A stretch of 64,000 bases of DNA from Arabidopsis thaliana (taxonomy: Eukaryota > Streptophyta > Magnoliopsida > Brassicales > Brassicaceae), in the NCBI RefSeq assembly GCF_000001735.4, contig NC_003076.8, positions 1,922,001-1,986,000 on the forward strand, in the 5' to 3' direction. Positions 1 through 12,800 of this stretch are shown here, piece after piece (position 1 is the first letter of the stretch; the number at the start of each line of letters is the position of its first letter). A model generated the notes under the pieces. It saw only the letters and a program-made list of their open reading frames with translations, made no database searches and was not told the DNA's origin. The translations under genes were made by a program, and so were the position numbers.

Positions 1-41
1 ACACTGCTTTTACCAAAAAATAAACTCCCCATAATACATCC

Positions 42-3000
42 TTACGTAGCGGTAGCTACCTCCGAACCCGGTACATAACTTATCCGGTCCACTTCATCCC
101 AAACCAATTTTGATGTTATCTCATCAAACTCCGGTTCATATTCCTATAACATCATTTTTAGAGTACGTACCATCAACAAATGAACCATGTATCGAATGTC
201 TTATATTGGCACGAATATGAGGCTCGAAATATACCTCGAGTTGTCGAACCAACTCTTTAGCGTTTGGAGCTGAGACGATGATTCGACGAGCCATTGGGGA
301 TATAAATCCTTCGTCCACAGCCTTATCAATAAACGTTAACAGCGAGTTGTAGTAACCATCCACGTTAAGAAGACCCACCTGTCAAAAATTATTGACCAAA
401 AATAATGTTAGAAACCAAATATCTTTAAATAGTATAAAAGAAAGATTACGACATGGGAAGCTTCCGGTCTCACAATCAGGGGTTATGTAGTCGTACGTCG
501 TGACAACACATCGTTTTTTATATTCAATGCATATATCATAATATTACATGCTCTTAGAATATGTACATTTTAATTTAAAATGAGAATAGTACCAAAAAAG
601 TTTAAGAGGTATAAAGAATCCCAAAAGGAATCTTGTTCCATGTGATTATTCCGACGTAACATATGCAACCATTTGTATCTTCTTCATTCAGTCAAATTAA
701 ACCACACATTATATGAATATAAATTCTTTTTAAGGTTTTAAATATGAGAAAAATATATCCAACACGCATATTCCGGTCGTAACTCATAACAATAATGTAA
801 GCTCATATATCATACTTTAAAATGAATTATATAATCCGTAAAAGTTAAACGAAATTTTTTAATTTCCCTGATTACGTACCGGCTTACGGTGGATACCGAG
901 TTGAGCCCATGTAATGACTTCCAGCAATTCTTCTAACGTACCATACCCACCTAACAATTTACCAATAGATTCATTCGACATATTTAGATCTTATCCATTT
1001 TTCTAAAGGAAATGAGTTTTATACTTTTATTACATATAAAGAATTGGATTACAAACCAGGAAGGGCAATGAATGCGTCGGCTTGGCGAGCCATTTCAGCT
1101 TTCCTTTGATGCATATCGGCCACGGCTTTAACTTCTCCGATGGTCTCACCAGTTATCTACAAATTATTATTAACATAACTTTTAGGTATCTTTATTTATT
1201 ATTGCCTCTAAAATGTGAACACCGCAAAACATCTTACATATTATATTGCATGGTCTTTTTATTGTGGGTTTAACATATAAAAATATTAGTTGGTCAAGGA
1301 GATGTATCGTGAAGGAAACCAAAAAACGCTCCAAGTCTCAATCATTCCTTTTTTGGTCCTACCACTATTTTATGTAGATCATTACAAGGCAATTTCTATC
1401 TCAATAATACTATATATATAATACCAAGTCCAACAAAATTGATATTTCATTCAATAGAGCTTTATTTGGTGCATACCTCTCTTGGCATCAAGGTTTTTGG
1501 AATGACCCTACAAGAGATAAGTGAATATACCGGTTAAGAATGATGTATATAAAACAAAACTGGTATGGATTTCAATCTACAATTAACTAGAAAGAAATAT
1601 GAAAATTGGCTATTTTGGTATAGATAGGTCATTGAAACGAGATTCTCTGATAGAACAAACAAACACAGATAATAAAACTAGTTGTAGCTTGAGTTTAGTA
1701 AAATAATTTAAAAAGCAAAGAGACAGTTTTGGACAAAGGAAACATGCACAGATCCTTTTTTGTCGTTGTTATGTTACCTCTCTAATGAAACTCAAGTATC
1801 TCTTCATATAACCAAAGAAGATTAATCAACTTATCAAATTCTATGCGACAAAAACAATAGGTTAATAGCCATCATGTAGATAGTCATAATCAACGGTCAA
1901 ATGTTTGAAACACAATGATGATTTATAGCTTACTTCCCTAGCAAATACATCATCATATAAATAGATACATAGAAAGAGAGAGAGAACAAACCCTAGAACA
2001 TGGCGACCACCATGATGAACAGCTTGAGAGACGAGACCCATAAGCCCCACGCTACCACCTCCGTATACCAAATCAATCCTTCTCTCCACCTTCAACCACA
2101 TTTCCACCATCAATTTCTTTCATTATTATTATTATTATATTGCATTATTTATGATAACAGAGTTTTCATGATGAAAATGAACACGTGTCACAAACCCAAA
2201 TCCACAATCGACCCCAAAAAGAAGCAACCACATCAAATATCAAATCTCAATTAAGAGAAAAGGAAAAACAAAAAAATAGCTCATCATCATCATCATCAAT
2301 CCTAATTTCAATTGTCACCATCCTATTAATACTATTATTATTACCTACAGATCAATCAGAAGAGGGTTCTTCAAATTATTTTATTTATTCAAACAATTTA
2401 GTGTCGTTTGAAGAGAAGTACACCCCACAACACACGCTTTGTACATAGAGTCATTATTCTTCCAACGAACATTTTTGTTGGTTTTCATTGCCCCTCGAGG
2501 CAATACAAAAACTGTCATTATTATTTATCTTTCCCGTAAACAAAATCATTGGTTTATACTTGGAAACTTAAGTTTTAGGTTTAAGAAAAATCATATGAAA
2601 CCTCAGACTCATGGAAAAAACAAGATATATGTGTGTAATAATGTAAATCACTGAAAATACAAAAAATTATCTAAAAAAAAGAGGTCATGCAAGAGTGCTG
2701 CTCGAGTGACAGGCGGGTTACAGCTAAGCATAGTAGAAATCACTATTTTCTCATCCCTCTCTCTCATGCCAATAACATTAAACCATAACACAAATTCGAT
2801 TTCACAAAGTAAAAAATTGAAAATCAGCATCCACACGTTTGGTAGATTCATCATTGTTCGTTGCAACACACAATCAAAACCACATAATAGCCAATGTTTC
2901 AAAGAAGATTCTGAATTCGTATCTCAAATCAAATCTTCATTTTTGAGTTCATATTATATACCATCATAAAGTTTTGAATCAATCAGCCTTTTGTATCAAA

Positions 3001-3278
3001 CAAACTATCCAAAACGAGAAATCTAAAAAAGCGAAGTATTTACAAATGACACAACAAGATGATTAATAAGTTACTTTTGTGTTGAGTAGTGAAAATGAAT
3101 GTAATATATAAACTATTAAATATACATATATATGTTAGTGAGTAGAGAAAAAGTTGAAGAGAGAACTTACCAACTCGTTACCCAATTGAATGGCAGCTTC
3201 TTGGTATGAAGGTTTTTTGCCGGAACTGCTTCCACAGAAGACACAGATCCTCTTGAATCTCGATTTTGTCTCTTCCAT
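42..3278 (-). CDS. LOG7: Cytokinin riboside 5'-monophosphate phosphoribohydrolase LOG7
   Basis: LOG enzymes release free active cytokinin base from its riboside monophosphate in one step. Seven coding exons on the minus strand (3278-3171, 2089-1992, 1507-1477, 1156-1057, 950-880, 378-235, 143-42) join by GT-AG introns in consistent phase to 217 residues, the full family length. The glycine-rich motif [10 protein letters not shown] (about residues 45-54) and the PGGYGTLEE signature (112-120) are intact. The first is in exon 2; the second is split by an intron inside the glycine pair. Intron 1 is 1081 bp, large for this genome. The start at 3278 gives the usual short LOG N-terminus ([10 protein letters not shown]). 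The leader upstream of the ATG carries a (TC)n tract at 3307-3328. The 3' UTR runs off the left edge. Assignment to LOG7 rather than another LOG paralogue is from memory of the Arabidopsis locus. Confidence 0.95.
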
Positions 3279-3306
3279 ATTTCTCTCTCTTTCTCTTTGT
3301 TACTTT

Positions 3307-3328
3307 GTCTCTCTCTCTCTCTCTCTCT
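3307..3328. repeat. (TC)n microsatellite in the LOG7 5' leader
   Basis: An almost pure TC tract of about 22 nt, read as GA repeats on the LOG7 strand, lies about 30 nt upstream of the LOG7 start codon. GAGA tracts in plant leaders are known binding sites of BASIC PENTACYSTEINE proteins; whether this one is bound cannot be seen from sequence. Confidence 0.85.
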
Positions 3329-3872
3329 ATCTAGAGCTTAAAAAGTTGAAAATTCTATGATTATTATGATGAATGAGACCACACTTTGGAATTGTGTTAG
3401 TATTTATATATATATATAGAGGAGAAGTGGGAGAATATAAATGCAAATGCGATTCCCATGCCCTGCCCCCTTTTATTAATTATTACTACTATTCTATCTA
3501 TATTTTATTTTATTTTGTGTTCTCATCTTGCGAAGAATTAAGTTACTAACTTTTTTTGTATTATTTAATTTGTAGTTTGAATATTCCATGGATACTCTCT
3601 AAAACTAGCTAAAACACGGCTTACATATATTTATATCTTATTTATACAGCAAACTTTCTATATAACATTTTTATTATAATATGGTGTTATTACAAATTAA
3701 GATTGTATTATAATAGATTTGTTTGAAAAGTCATTTTATGTCTGTATACGGCCGCGATTTATAATATGATCTTCTAATACTTATTTATTTTTGTGTGGAA
3801 AGATTAGATTAGATCTAACACAGGTTGGAAGATCTGTTCAGATTGTGTTATCTGATTAGTTCACGACTAACT

Positions 3873-4019
3873 GGATTCATGGATCATGTTTTTCTTTGAA
3901 CAATTCAATTTTTCTCAAACTATTAGCTAGTGTCTATCTTACTAAAACTATATGTATCAGATTTTGGTTCAATACAACCAGATTCATGGATCATGTTTTC
4001 ATTTGAACATTTCACTTTT
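3873..4019 (+). repeat. Diverged direct repeat pair (about 40 nt) upstream of LOG7
   Basis: Two copies of a sequence built around GATTCATGGATCATGTTTT followed by a TTTGAACA-type stretch occur at 3873-3912 and 3981-4019, 108 bp apart and in the same orientation. They look like the remains of a local tandem duplication. Confidence 0.75.
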
Positions 4020-6195
4020 CCAATAATGTCCATCCGAAGTATTAAATTAGATAACCTTCTTTTTTTTTTGACAAAAAATTAGATGACCTAAAACTTACTA
4101 TTTTTGCGATCCAGAGCGTAAAACTTGTACCGTAATAATAATTAAGAAAAACTTCTTGTGTGTAGCAGAGTAACATAATTCTACGACAGAAAGTATTCAC
4201 TTTTCCAGTGATCATCAAACTCTTAGAAAAGAAGTCAATGTAATTTGCTCATTTAATATATTAATCTACGGTACACGTTGTAGATTTGACAACCACACGA
4301 AGAAGAAAGAGGTGGTTAGTTTTCTAATCGAGGTTTAGACATTTATATTTATAAGTTATAGCTAGTTGTCTCAGTGATCTGATTTGGTTTCGATTTGGTT
4401 CCTTTTTAACAATTTTGGTCTAGATAGATAATGGATAGTCAAATAATAAGTTAAAACAAACTTTGGGATTTTTCGATTCTTTTCATTTGCGGTTTTGAAA
4501 CTTGGAGTCAAGAAGAAAGTTTAGATTTGCACTGGAACCATATACTATTAATTTGATTACGAAGAAAATGTCAGGAAAAGTTGGAATGATTGAGAAGCGT
4601 GATCACTAACAAAAGTCGCAAGACATTCCGGAACTCCAAGCTTCAATGACCCATAATCGAAAAATCTCGACTACAGATTATATTAGACTAATACTGTATG
4701 TTTTCTTTCTTTTTTTGGCTAATCAGAGTACTCGGAATAGAAACCATATTATCAATTTTATTTCTATAATTGATTTAGAGTCTGGTGAGGTGTCTCGTAA
4801 TCACTCTAATCTAGTTCTTCACGTCTTTATCAAATTTCCACCCTCTAAAGCAATAGTCCCTTGATCACATTTCACACCTACATTGTAAATAATAATATAT
4901 TTATGGTTTGTCACACTTATATTTTTTGTCACCAAATATTTATGTGTATGTATGTATATAAACCGACAATGCATAACGGATATGAAAAATTAGTATTAGA
5001 TCACCATTATTTACGAAAAACCCATCTACAATTACGTATTTACGTAGTGCAAGGATAGATTTTTTTCATTAGTAAAAGGATATATATTTTAGTTTCCACA
5101 TATATTTATTAATTGTTGAATAGATAAACAGCTGTTAGCTGATGTAATCATACAACTAATTTGGATGATCCTTACATCGCATCCTTTGACTAAACCCTTT
5201 TTTACGTCGCATCAAATTAATTTGGATGATGCTTCTTTTACTTGAAGACCAAAGCAACGCAAACCATTAGAGTACAATTATAGGTTAACAATACAGATTG
5301 AATCCTATACCTTTCTACCTTAGTTTTTCAAGTAGGCTAGTCCACGGATGATTTTGTTTTAACCAAGTAAGACATAAGTCATAACTCAAAATCATAAATT
5401 CATAATTAGACAGTGATAATGTATGTATCCTCGTAAAGATTTCTTATGAAAGACTTGGAATCCAAGGCTTGGATGCTGCCATTTTTTTTTTTTTGCCAAC
5501 ATCAAGTATCTAAACTTATGGTTTGCATAACTGTCGAACTTATGTTGGATTTTAGGTTACGAATAATGTCAATATTTATATGTTACTAATTATTAAACAA
5601 GATCGAAAGACCTTAAAATAAGTATATCGAAGTCGCTTTCGTTAAGATATCACGATGATCAGAGAGATTGTATGAGCTGGTGATACATATAAAATTAGAA
5701 AGAAAACGCATACCATCTATCTTTGATCACTTAGATTTAATTATTGGTTAATAAAACGAAAGATACTTCGTTGTTTTTATAATTTCATTAACAAGTTTAA
5801 GATACTTCATTGCTTCTAATTATCTTCCATCTTCTTGCTAATTTTCTTTCGAACCATATTATTATATAAAAGTTAGTTTTAAAGTTGCTAACTAAAATGA
5901 TCAATGTCATATTTCTTGATACAGATTTTGACATATGCAAAAACATCGCAAGAAAATGATACAATATTGATTAAAGATTTTGTCACGACTCATATGTAAA
6001 CATATTATATAAAAAAATCATTCAATAGATTAGTAATTCTAAAAAGGATTGTTTTAGACAAAAAAATATATATTTCTATACCCAAAGAAACTATACAATT
6101 AGTTAGTAATTTCGAAAAAAGATTATTATAATGTTTAAGAAATTTTACTTTGCATAGCCAGAATTTCAGCTGAGGGCCTAGTAAAGTAATCACTC

Positions 6196-6367
6196 TTATT
6201 GAGCTTTTAAGACCCATTTAAGTTACGAAAACCTCCAAACATCCAATTGTATGAAACTCATATCATAGATTTTTTTTTTCTTCTTAATGAGCAACTTGGT
6301 AGCGGCGGCCCATTAATCATTATTATTGGGCCTTTAAGACCCATTTGAGTTACGAGAGCTCCTAAAC
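6196..6367 (+). repeat. 45-nt direct repeat pair in the POT1b promoter
   Basis: Positions 6196-6240 and 6323-6367 align without gaps over 45 nt, with about eight differences, all transitions when compared by eye. The shared core is TTTAAGACCCATTT followed by AGTTACGA. The downstream copy keeps a TGGGCC motif that reads TGAGCT in the upstream copy. Confidence 0.8.
6307..6332 (+). promoter_or_regulatory. Site II (TGGGCC) motifs upstream of POT1b
   Basis: GGCCCA at 6307-6312 (TGGGCC on the minus strand) and TGGGCC at 6327-6332 lie 136-161 bp upstream of the POT1b start codon. TGGGCY elements are bound by TCP factors and are typical of promoters active in dividing cells. The spacing suits a TATA-less core promoter; this role is inferred. 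Confidence 0.55.
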
Positions 6368-6467
6368 GACTCAGCAAGATTCACCGGAGTGGCACCGGCC
6401 GAGTCATCGCATCCATCGCCGTTGTCGATTTCCTTCAAACCCTTGCAAAACCCCAACGATCAGAGAC

Positions 6468-8795
6468 ATGGAGGAGGAGAGAAGAGATGACTACAAATTC
6501 CTGAGAATTCAAGACGCTTTCAAAGCATTGCATCTTCATGTTAACCTCATTGGAGTCATCGTTGAGCTAGGATTCTCCAATGGCTCTGGTATCGTGATCC
6601 TCTCCCAAAATCCTTTTTTGCTATTTCATTTCATCATAGCTTCGTTTTTTCATACTTCCGACTGCTCGAAATTTGTCGCAGATTGTTCATGTACGCTCAA
6701 AATCGTTGATCCATGGTATTCGGGATCTGGCCTTCCCGTTAAGTTCGTCGCTCGTACCATTCGAGACCTTCCTCGTGTTGAATCGATCGGAGATATCATC
6801 TTACTTTCACGTGTAAAGGTTGACACACTATTCCTCTGATATGAGAAGATCAATTCTTCGTGGCTTTTGCTGATTTTGTTGTTAAACAGTTTTCTTCTGG
6901 GTTTAAACTCAGATTGTGCTGATTAACCGGAAAATCACAGCTCTCTGCAATGAAACAACCTCTTCGTCTTTTGCTTTATTCAATGGGAAACATAGCGTGG
7001 ATTCTATACCTTACCAGTCCTCACCTAAATTCCTGATGAGAGAACAGGATAAGAACTTCTTATCGAATCTGAGAGAATGGATGATCACGTACAAGTTTGA
7101 AGATGGTAATTATGATGCAATATCATTTCTAATGAATTCTACTTATTCACTGAAATCTCTATATGCAAATGTTTGCTTCGTACTTTATCTCTAATGTGTT
7201 CTATGTCTTGGTGGTAAGTTGCGATTGTTGTGAGGTTTTGTTTTGTTTTGTTTTATGATAGGGTCATGCTGTTTCACATCCCTGAAAGATATCAAAGAAG
7301 GCGAATGTTCAAACCTATCTTGCCAGGTAGATTGATCATTCCTTAAAAGAATATGTTTTGGTTTTACTTTTCATGTTCATTTGTATTTATGGAACTGTAA
7401 GTGTCTTTTATGGTCTGCTATGTCTTTGACATTGTTTCTCATTGTTTGTTTCCTTTGAAGATTGTTCACATTTCCAAGGTCTATAAAGATAGATGGTACC
7501 TCTTTGTTTGGGATGGAACTGAGATGCCACCCTGCAACATCTTGGTTAAGTAAGTCTGAATTTCCTCAACCAAAATACAACGAGTAAAAATAAGTTTCTC
7601 TTATGCGTCTTATATTCATTTACTAGATTTTGGTCATATATCCCAAACGTGTTACTCATCTCACTCTGTTTTTGTTTGCAATCATAATAGGTCAGAAAGG
7701 CTTCCTTTATGTGTAGAACCCGAGATGTTGCCTACATACATGTTACGTAAGTTTCCTACTTTTGGTTCCGTTTTGAGGATCATAGTAGATAGAGTTAGTG
7801 AGAAGCAGGCCATTCACTGTCTTCAACCTGGTCAACACGTGAAGCTTCTGAACCTTTTCTTTCAAGTAAATATGGGATTATGGAACGCCACTTTTACTCC
7901 CTCTACAAAGATGCAGTACACAATGAGCAGAGAGATGGAAGCCTTTAGTCCTCAAAGGTTTCTGCTGACACCTTTTCTTATCCTGTGAGTTGATGTTCTG
8001 CTTCGTCCGTTTGTTCTTCAGTTTAAAACACACTTTCTTACCATTTCAGAATGTGTGGGGAGAAGTTTTCACCGAGATGGAACCCAATCGCGCGTTGCAT
8101 TAGTCGTTCACATTCTGAAATCACAGGTAATAACCAGCTAATTGTTTGGAATTGTGGAAATTTGACATAACGTTTAATATAATACTTATGGTTTAATCTT
8201 TTCTAGGGGTTGCCCATGACGATGCTCCATTTGTTTCTCTGATGGACATCCTGACCTATCACAATGTAATGTATCCAAAAACCTTGGATTTATCATAAGT
8301 TGTAGGAAAAGAGTATAGTGAAAACTTTCTTGAATTGATGTTTTACTGATGCTTATTATGCAGGTGACTGCTAAATTCAGGTGTGTTGTTCGGTTCATAC
8401 AAGTGTATCCCCGAGACGTCAGAAAACTCCGTGATATCAACGGAAATATCAAATTGGTAGCTATACTAGAAGATGCAACCGCCAGAATCCATGCTTCTCT
8501 ATATGCTGATGAAGGGGTAAGTAAAACACGATTAATTATTAGTGTTCATTGAAGGATTGTCTAATACTTATATCTGTATATCTTTTTACAGGAAAAGTTT
8601 TTCGGGTGTGACGAATCTGATGAAGAGGCTCTAGTCAAGAAGCTGAATAGATTGTTGGGAGGTGAAGAGATGGAGAAAGTGCCAAGAAATCCTCCATGGG
8701 TACAATGTTGCTTGTTCTCATTCTACAAACACAAAATGGATCAGTGGGAAAGCAGAAGATTCCGCATTTTTGATACTTGGATCAATGCTTCATGA
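6468..8795 (+). CDS. POT1B: Protection of telomeres protein POT1b
   Basis: One of the Arabidopsis POT1 paralogues, OB-fold proteins linked to telomere and telomerase biology. Ten coding exons (6468-6588, 6682-6818, 6913-7105, 7262-7326, 7461-7549, 7691-7957, 8050-8126, 8207-8265, 8364-8516, 8592-8795) join in phase to 454 residues, which I recall as the length of AtPOT1b. The N-terminal half (roughly residues 10-290) fits the paired OB folds that contact single-stranded telomeric DNA in other POT1 proteins; the C-terminal third is the more variable region, and I see no catalytic motif. The start is the first ATG of an exon opening MEEERRDDYKFLRIQDA. Intron retention would terminate early in several introns. 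Site II motifs and a duplicated promoter block lie directly upstream. No frameshift or premature stop was seen. Confidence 0.93.
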
Positions 8796-9015
8796 GACAA
8801 TCATAATGCTAATTGTATAGTTATTAGCATTAAACAAAATGTGATTATTTATTTACATGGAACCATACAATAAAACATTACATAAGAAAAATATCTCTCT
8901 CCAACGATATGTATGGAAGATAATAAAGCAAAACAATCTAAAATAAGAATCAATAAACAAGTGTAATATGATGAACTCGAAGAAGACTATAATAGCATTG
9001 ACTCTTGACTAGCAA

Positions 9016-9711
9016 TCAAAAGTCAACGTCACACTTGGTCGGCTGAAAAACAAACCCGCTGGTTGAATTAGAGGTAAGAGGAACCTTGAGATCGCACTTG
9101 ATCTTGGGCTTGAACCTCCACGACTTGATCAACCCAAACTTAAACCTAATCTTAAGTCTCAGCTTGGCATCGATCCTATAGATCTGAGAATTCACATCCT
9201 CGTTCAAATCCTTCCTCTCTCCGCCGTCAAGCAGCACCAATTGCTGTCCCACGAGTTTAGTTCCAACCACCGTCGTGTTCTTATGTCCCTGGTAAAACTT
9301 CGAGATGTTGTTACTCATACCGAATCGCTGATCACCGTAGTATCCTCTGACTTCGATTTCATCATAGTAAACACCGATCCGGCGGTTAGGGTTACGGATT
9401 GTGAAATTGAGATCGAGATTGTATCGGAGGTTGTTGGTTGGGTCGAGTGTGAATTCGGTGAGTTTAGCGTCGGTGACGTGGAATTTGATAGCGTTGGGTC
9501 TGAAAATGAGCCAGATGATTAGAGCAGCTATGCCTAATAAGACGGCTATGGTTATGAGGATGTTGAAGATGACGCTTAAGATACAGCAGCCGCAGCAGCC
9601 AAGACAGTCACCTAAACAACCGCATCCACCGCCGCGTCTGCCGTGGCTGTGAGAGACTTTCTTCGGCGGTGGAATCGATGGTCCGTAATACGCACCGTTT
9701 AAGTCCGCCAT
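9016..9711 (-). CDS. NHL3: NDR1/HIN1-like protein 3 (LEA_2 family)
   Basis: An intronless 231-residue gene of the NDR1/HIN1-like family, plasma-membrane proteins associated with pathogen responses. The N-terminus is short and Pro/Gly/Cys-rich, with seven cysteines between residues 30 and 43, followed by one strong membrane segment (about 44-70). The rest is an extracellular-type LEA_2 domain with the family motif NPNRRIGVYYDEIE (about 108-121) and potential N-glycosylation sites (NFT, NNT-type). The cytosolic Cys cluster next to the membrane could be palmitoylated; that is inference. The upstream region carries TTGAC W-box cores (9868-9897, either strand) and a TATA-like stretch. A paralogue on the same strand starts at 13584. 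The name follows memory of the locus; membership of the NHL family is clear from sequence. Confidence 0.93.
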   Translation of the reverse strand: MADLNGAYYGPSIPPPKKVSHSHGRRGGGCGCLGDCLGCCGCCILSVIFNILITIAVLLGIAALIIWLIFRPNAIKFHVTDAKLTEFTLDPTNNLRYNLDLNFTIRNPNRRIGVYYDEIEVRGYYGDQRFGMSNNISKFYQGHKNTTVVGTKLVGQQLVLLDGGERKDLNEDVNSQIYRIDAKLRLKIRFKFGLIKSWRFKPKIKCDLKVPLTSNSTSGFVFQPTKCDVDF

Positions 9712-9821
9712 CTGTTCGTTAAAATGCCTCAGAGAACGATTTTGAAAGAAAGTTTTTTTTGGTTTGTGATAAGATTTTGAAAAAGTAAATATGATTTGAA
9801 GTGAAGAAGAAGAGGCCGTAA

Positions 9822-9897
9822 TATATATACACTGTAGAGATAACGTGTATTAGATAAAACGATTTAATTTGACGCGGTTTTGTTTTTTCAAAGTCAA
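9822..9897 (-). promoter_or_regulatory. NHL3 promoter: TATA-like stretch and W-boxes
   Basis: On the minus strand a TATATATA stretch at about 9822-9829 lies some 110 bp upstream of the ATG. A W-box TTGACT reads on the minus strand at 9892-9897, and a second TTGAC core lies on the plus strand at 9868-9872. W-boxes bind WRKY factors and suit a defence-responsive NHL gene; binding is inferred. Confidence 0.5.
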
Positions 9898-12800
9898 AGG
9901 TGACGCGTCGGTTTAATATTGTTCGATGAAAATTTGATTTAAGTAGAGGTTACTTGCGAGATTGTTATTAGATATTTAGGATTAACAGTTTGATATACAT
10001 TAAAGATTGTTTCTTAAATTTTACTATATGGTTTCTTCTTCAATTTGACTATGTATACTTTGGTTAAGCTTAATGAGATTATTTCTTGAATCCATATATA
10101 CATGATTTGGTGATTAATGAGGTTAGTGCCGATCGCATACAAGAATATCCATATGTAGATATTTATTTATATATTCTTTTATTATATAAGACATGTGAGA
10201 ATGTGATGATACTTAGTGCGGTAGTTAGTTTGTGAATTGTGAATAGTCATTTTTACAATGTAACTAAGCTTCCGAGAAACTTCCCCAAAAGCGACTGCTC
10301 TAATATAGCCATTGTTTCTTAAACTTGACGAAAGACTTTTGAGAACAAAAATAGAAAATGTGGCCAAAATATCAATAAGCCTATACAAAGTTAGAAAAAG
10401 ACAAACCAGTCCCGGTCAAGAATTTCGACATTATATATATAACATGATGAAATGAAATAACTTTGATCTATAGGTTGCAAGTTGAAACTGAGGTGGGGTT
10501 TTCCAAATGTTTATTTTATAACTATGAGAACAGTTCTACTGATAAAGGTTATTTAATTAATTATCAATTAATGAAAATGTTTAATGTGAAAGATTTCTCA
10601 AATTCAAAGAAAATTAAACATTGCAAAGACTTGTTAATGTTATAATGCTAAAAGCAAGGAAAACTAAGGGAGGTTGGTGTTTAGAGTTGGATGATGTGAC
10701 CTGTAATTGAAAGGAAGATTAGGTGAAGCCATGCTTTCAAATGTTTACATCTTTCTTCAATGAGAAAGGTCAAGCATATTTAATAAAGAATAATAATACT
10801 AGATCGCAACTCAATCATATTAAACTTTAAAACAACTATGGAGGATTTATAAAAACAAATGTAACAACTAAAAAAAGTATTCTTATAATATGAGATGTAA
10901 TGTGTTTTATTTATTTATTAAAGTAGTCAATGTAGTTTAAGAAATTTTTATGTGTTATACGGTATAACAATAATTTTCATTGTATATGATAAGTAATACA
11001 CAATAATTTTAAAGAAAAACCTGGTGATGAACAAACGTGTTTGAAAAACTTGTTAGAGTTTAATGCGGTGTCAATGTGTGTGGTGATAAAACATTAAACT
11101 AAATTAGACAACAAATATTTCACGAAGACTCCTTCAATCTTAGCCGTTTGGACGAAATAGATCATTGGAATTGGACAAATAAATGATGAAGACTTTGGTT
11201 GTTCTTAGGGTTTTGAAAATGGAGGAACCGACGACCGATCCCTATCTACTCAATTCCGATATTCATCCGAATAAATTATTGAGAAATTGCGTTGAATAGA
11301 TGTCCACTAAAGTTTAAATGGACATATATCTAAGGAAGTAACATATAGGGTATACTTTTCATGTAATCTATTACTAATTCTAATTTGGTGGTTGTCACCA
11401 TAATTTTGTGTTGTTAATCATTGTTAAAATCTGGAATACAATACGACTCGAAAGTCGAAACTGTATCGTGTTAACCAGTGGACCAATGATACAACTCCAT
11501 GATTCATTTTACTTACGTTATCCTTTGGTTATGAATGTTTATTCTATGTTTTGGTTATGAATTTCTCTAGATGAACAAAATCGAATCTTTATGTATATAT
11601 TCAAGTCTTGATCATTTACACGCTTAATAAAATGTATGACTTCAAAAAGGCAAAAAGGGAAGGTTATGTAGACAATTGTGTGTTTTTATCATCTGCTTTT
11701 TTACAGTATAACTTCGGTTCCAAACTAGGATTGTATATTCATGGATTGATGGGCGTAAAGTTTCTCATCATGCTGATCAATTACCTAGATTACGTATGGC
11801 AAATTTTCAGTACAATGTTTCGAAGATTTTCAATTAAAATTATGTTTATATACAAACTGGATTCGGCAGCGTGTATATGTACAAAGGAAACAAAACACGT
11901 GGGAGTTAGTAGATAAATGGGACTAAGATTAAAAAATTGCATAAAAAATCGTTCACAAACACATCAAATATTTGTTGGTGACGAATCTAACGAACAAATT
12001 GCGTACGTTATGCTCAAATTGGACCTCGCTCTTATGTACATTTTGAATGTTCTCACATTGGACTTCTTTCTGAAATACATATACATATCGAATATAATAA
12101 CAATAGCACATGTAATGAATCATTTCGCAAGTTTTCTCTCTTGGAGAAAGTGGATTCCAGATTGAGAATTACGCCTACAAATCTCTTAACAAAAGAGGCA
12201 AAATTAGTCGAAGCAGTTGGTTATAAGATGACTTCATTATTAACCCAAAAAATACATAATATAGAATATTCGTGGGATTCGAACGTTGGAGAAAAATACC
12301 CTATTTCTTGTAAAATAAGCAACATGATTCTACTTTTTATCATTTCAAGATCCAAGAATATTTAGGAGACAAACTAACCAATATATTAGGAATATAGATT
12401 TGATCAAGAGTTTTTCCTTTGAATGTACTGAACTGTTGTAAAGAGCCAACTTTAAGATCTAAACTTTAATGGGAAATTGAAAAACTATATGAGAATGGGT
12501 CTTGATTCTGTTTTAGAAAAAGAAAAAAAGACAAGATACTATAGATAATGACACCGTACAAATGGTTACCGTTCCGATCAGATATTTCTAAAATTCAATT
12601 GTCGTCACTCTGGATCAGCACAAAATCATAGTCAATGAAACAAGAGAATATACATTATTATCATTATATAGAAAACAGTTTTTAATTGAATCATCCATCA
12701 TAAATTGTTACCAACTGAAATAAAAATAAACCTTTTTTTTTGTCTTTTACTATATTTTAGTGTTTCCTTTGAATCTTTTACAGCTCGTCATAACAATAAC

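Larger units (their letters stand above)
3279..6467. other. Intergenic spacer between divergent LOG7 and POT1b
   Basis: About 3.2 kb of AT-rich DNA with no supported gene; reading frames here are short and show no recognisable domain. It must hold the LOG7 promoter (right of 3278, including the TC tract) and the POT1b promoter (left of 6468). A pair of diverged direct repeats lies at 3873-3912 and 3981-4019, and a second pair at 6196-6240 and 6323-6367. No complete transposon was recognised. Confidence 0.7.

Noticed and set aside
2185-2969. Open frames inside LOG7 intron 1
   Set aside because: Low-complexity, AT-rich and without family resemblance; they lie within a clearly defined intron.
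12190-12290. tRNA-like A-box (AGCAGTTGGTTATAAGA) and GATTCGAAC B-box-like sequence
   Set aside because: The two boxes are about 75 bp apart with no cloverleaf or acceptor stem; not a tRNA and too weak for a SINE call.
11608-12365. Three consecutive open frames of 74-102 codons in the NHL spacer
   Set aside because: AT-rich codons, no domain, no splice signals linking them and no sign of a promoter; treated as chance frames.
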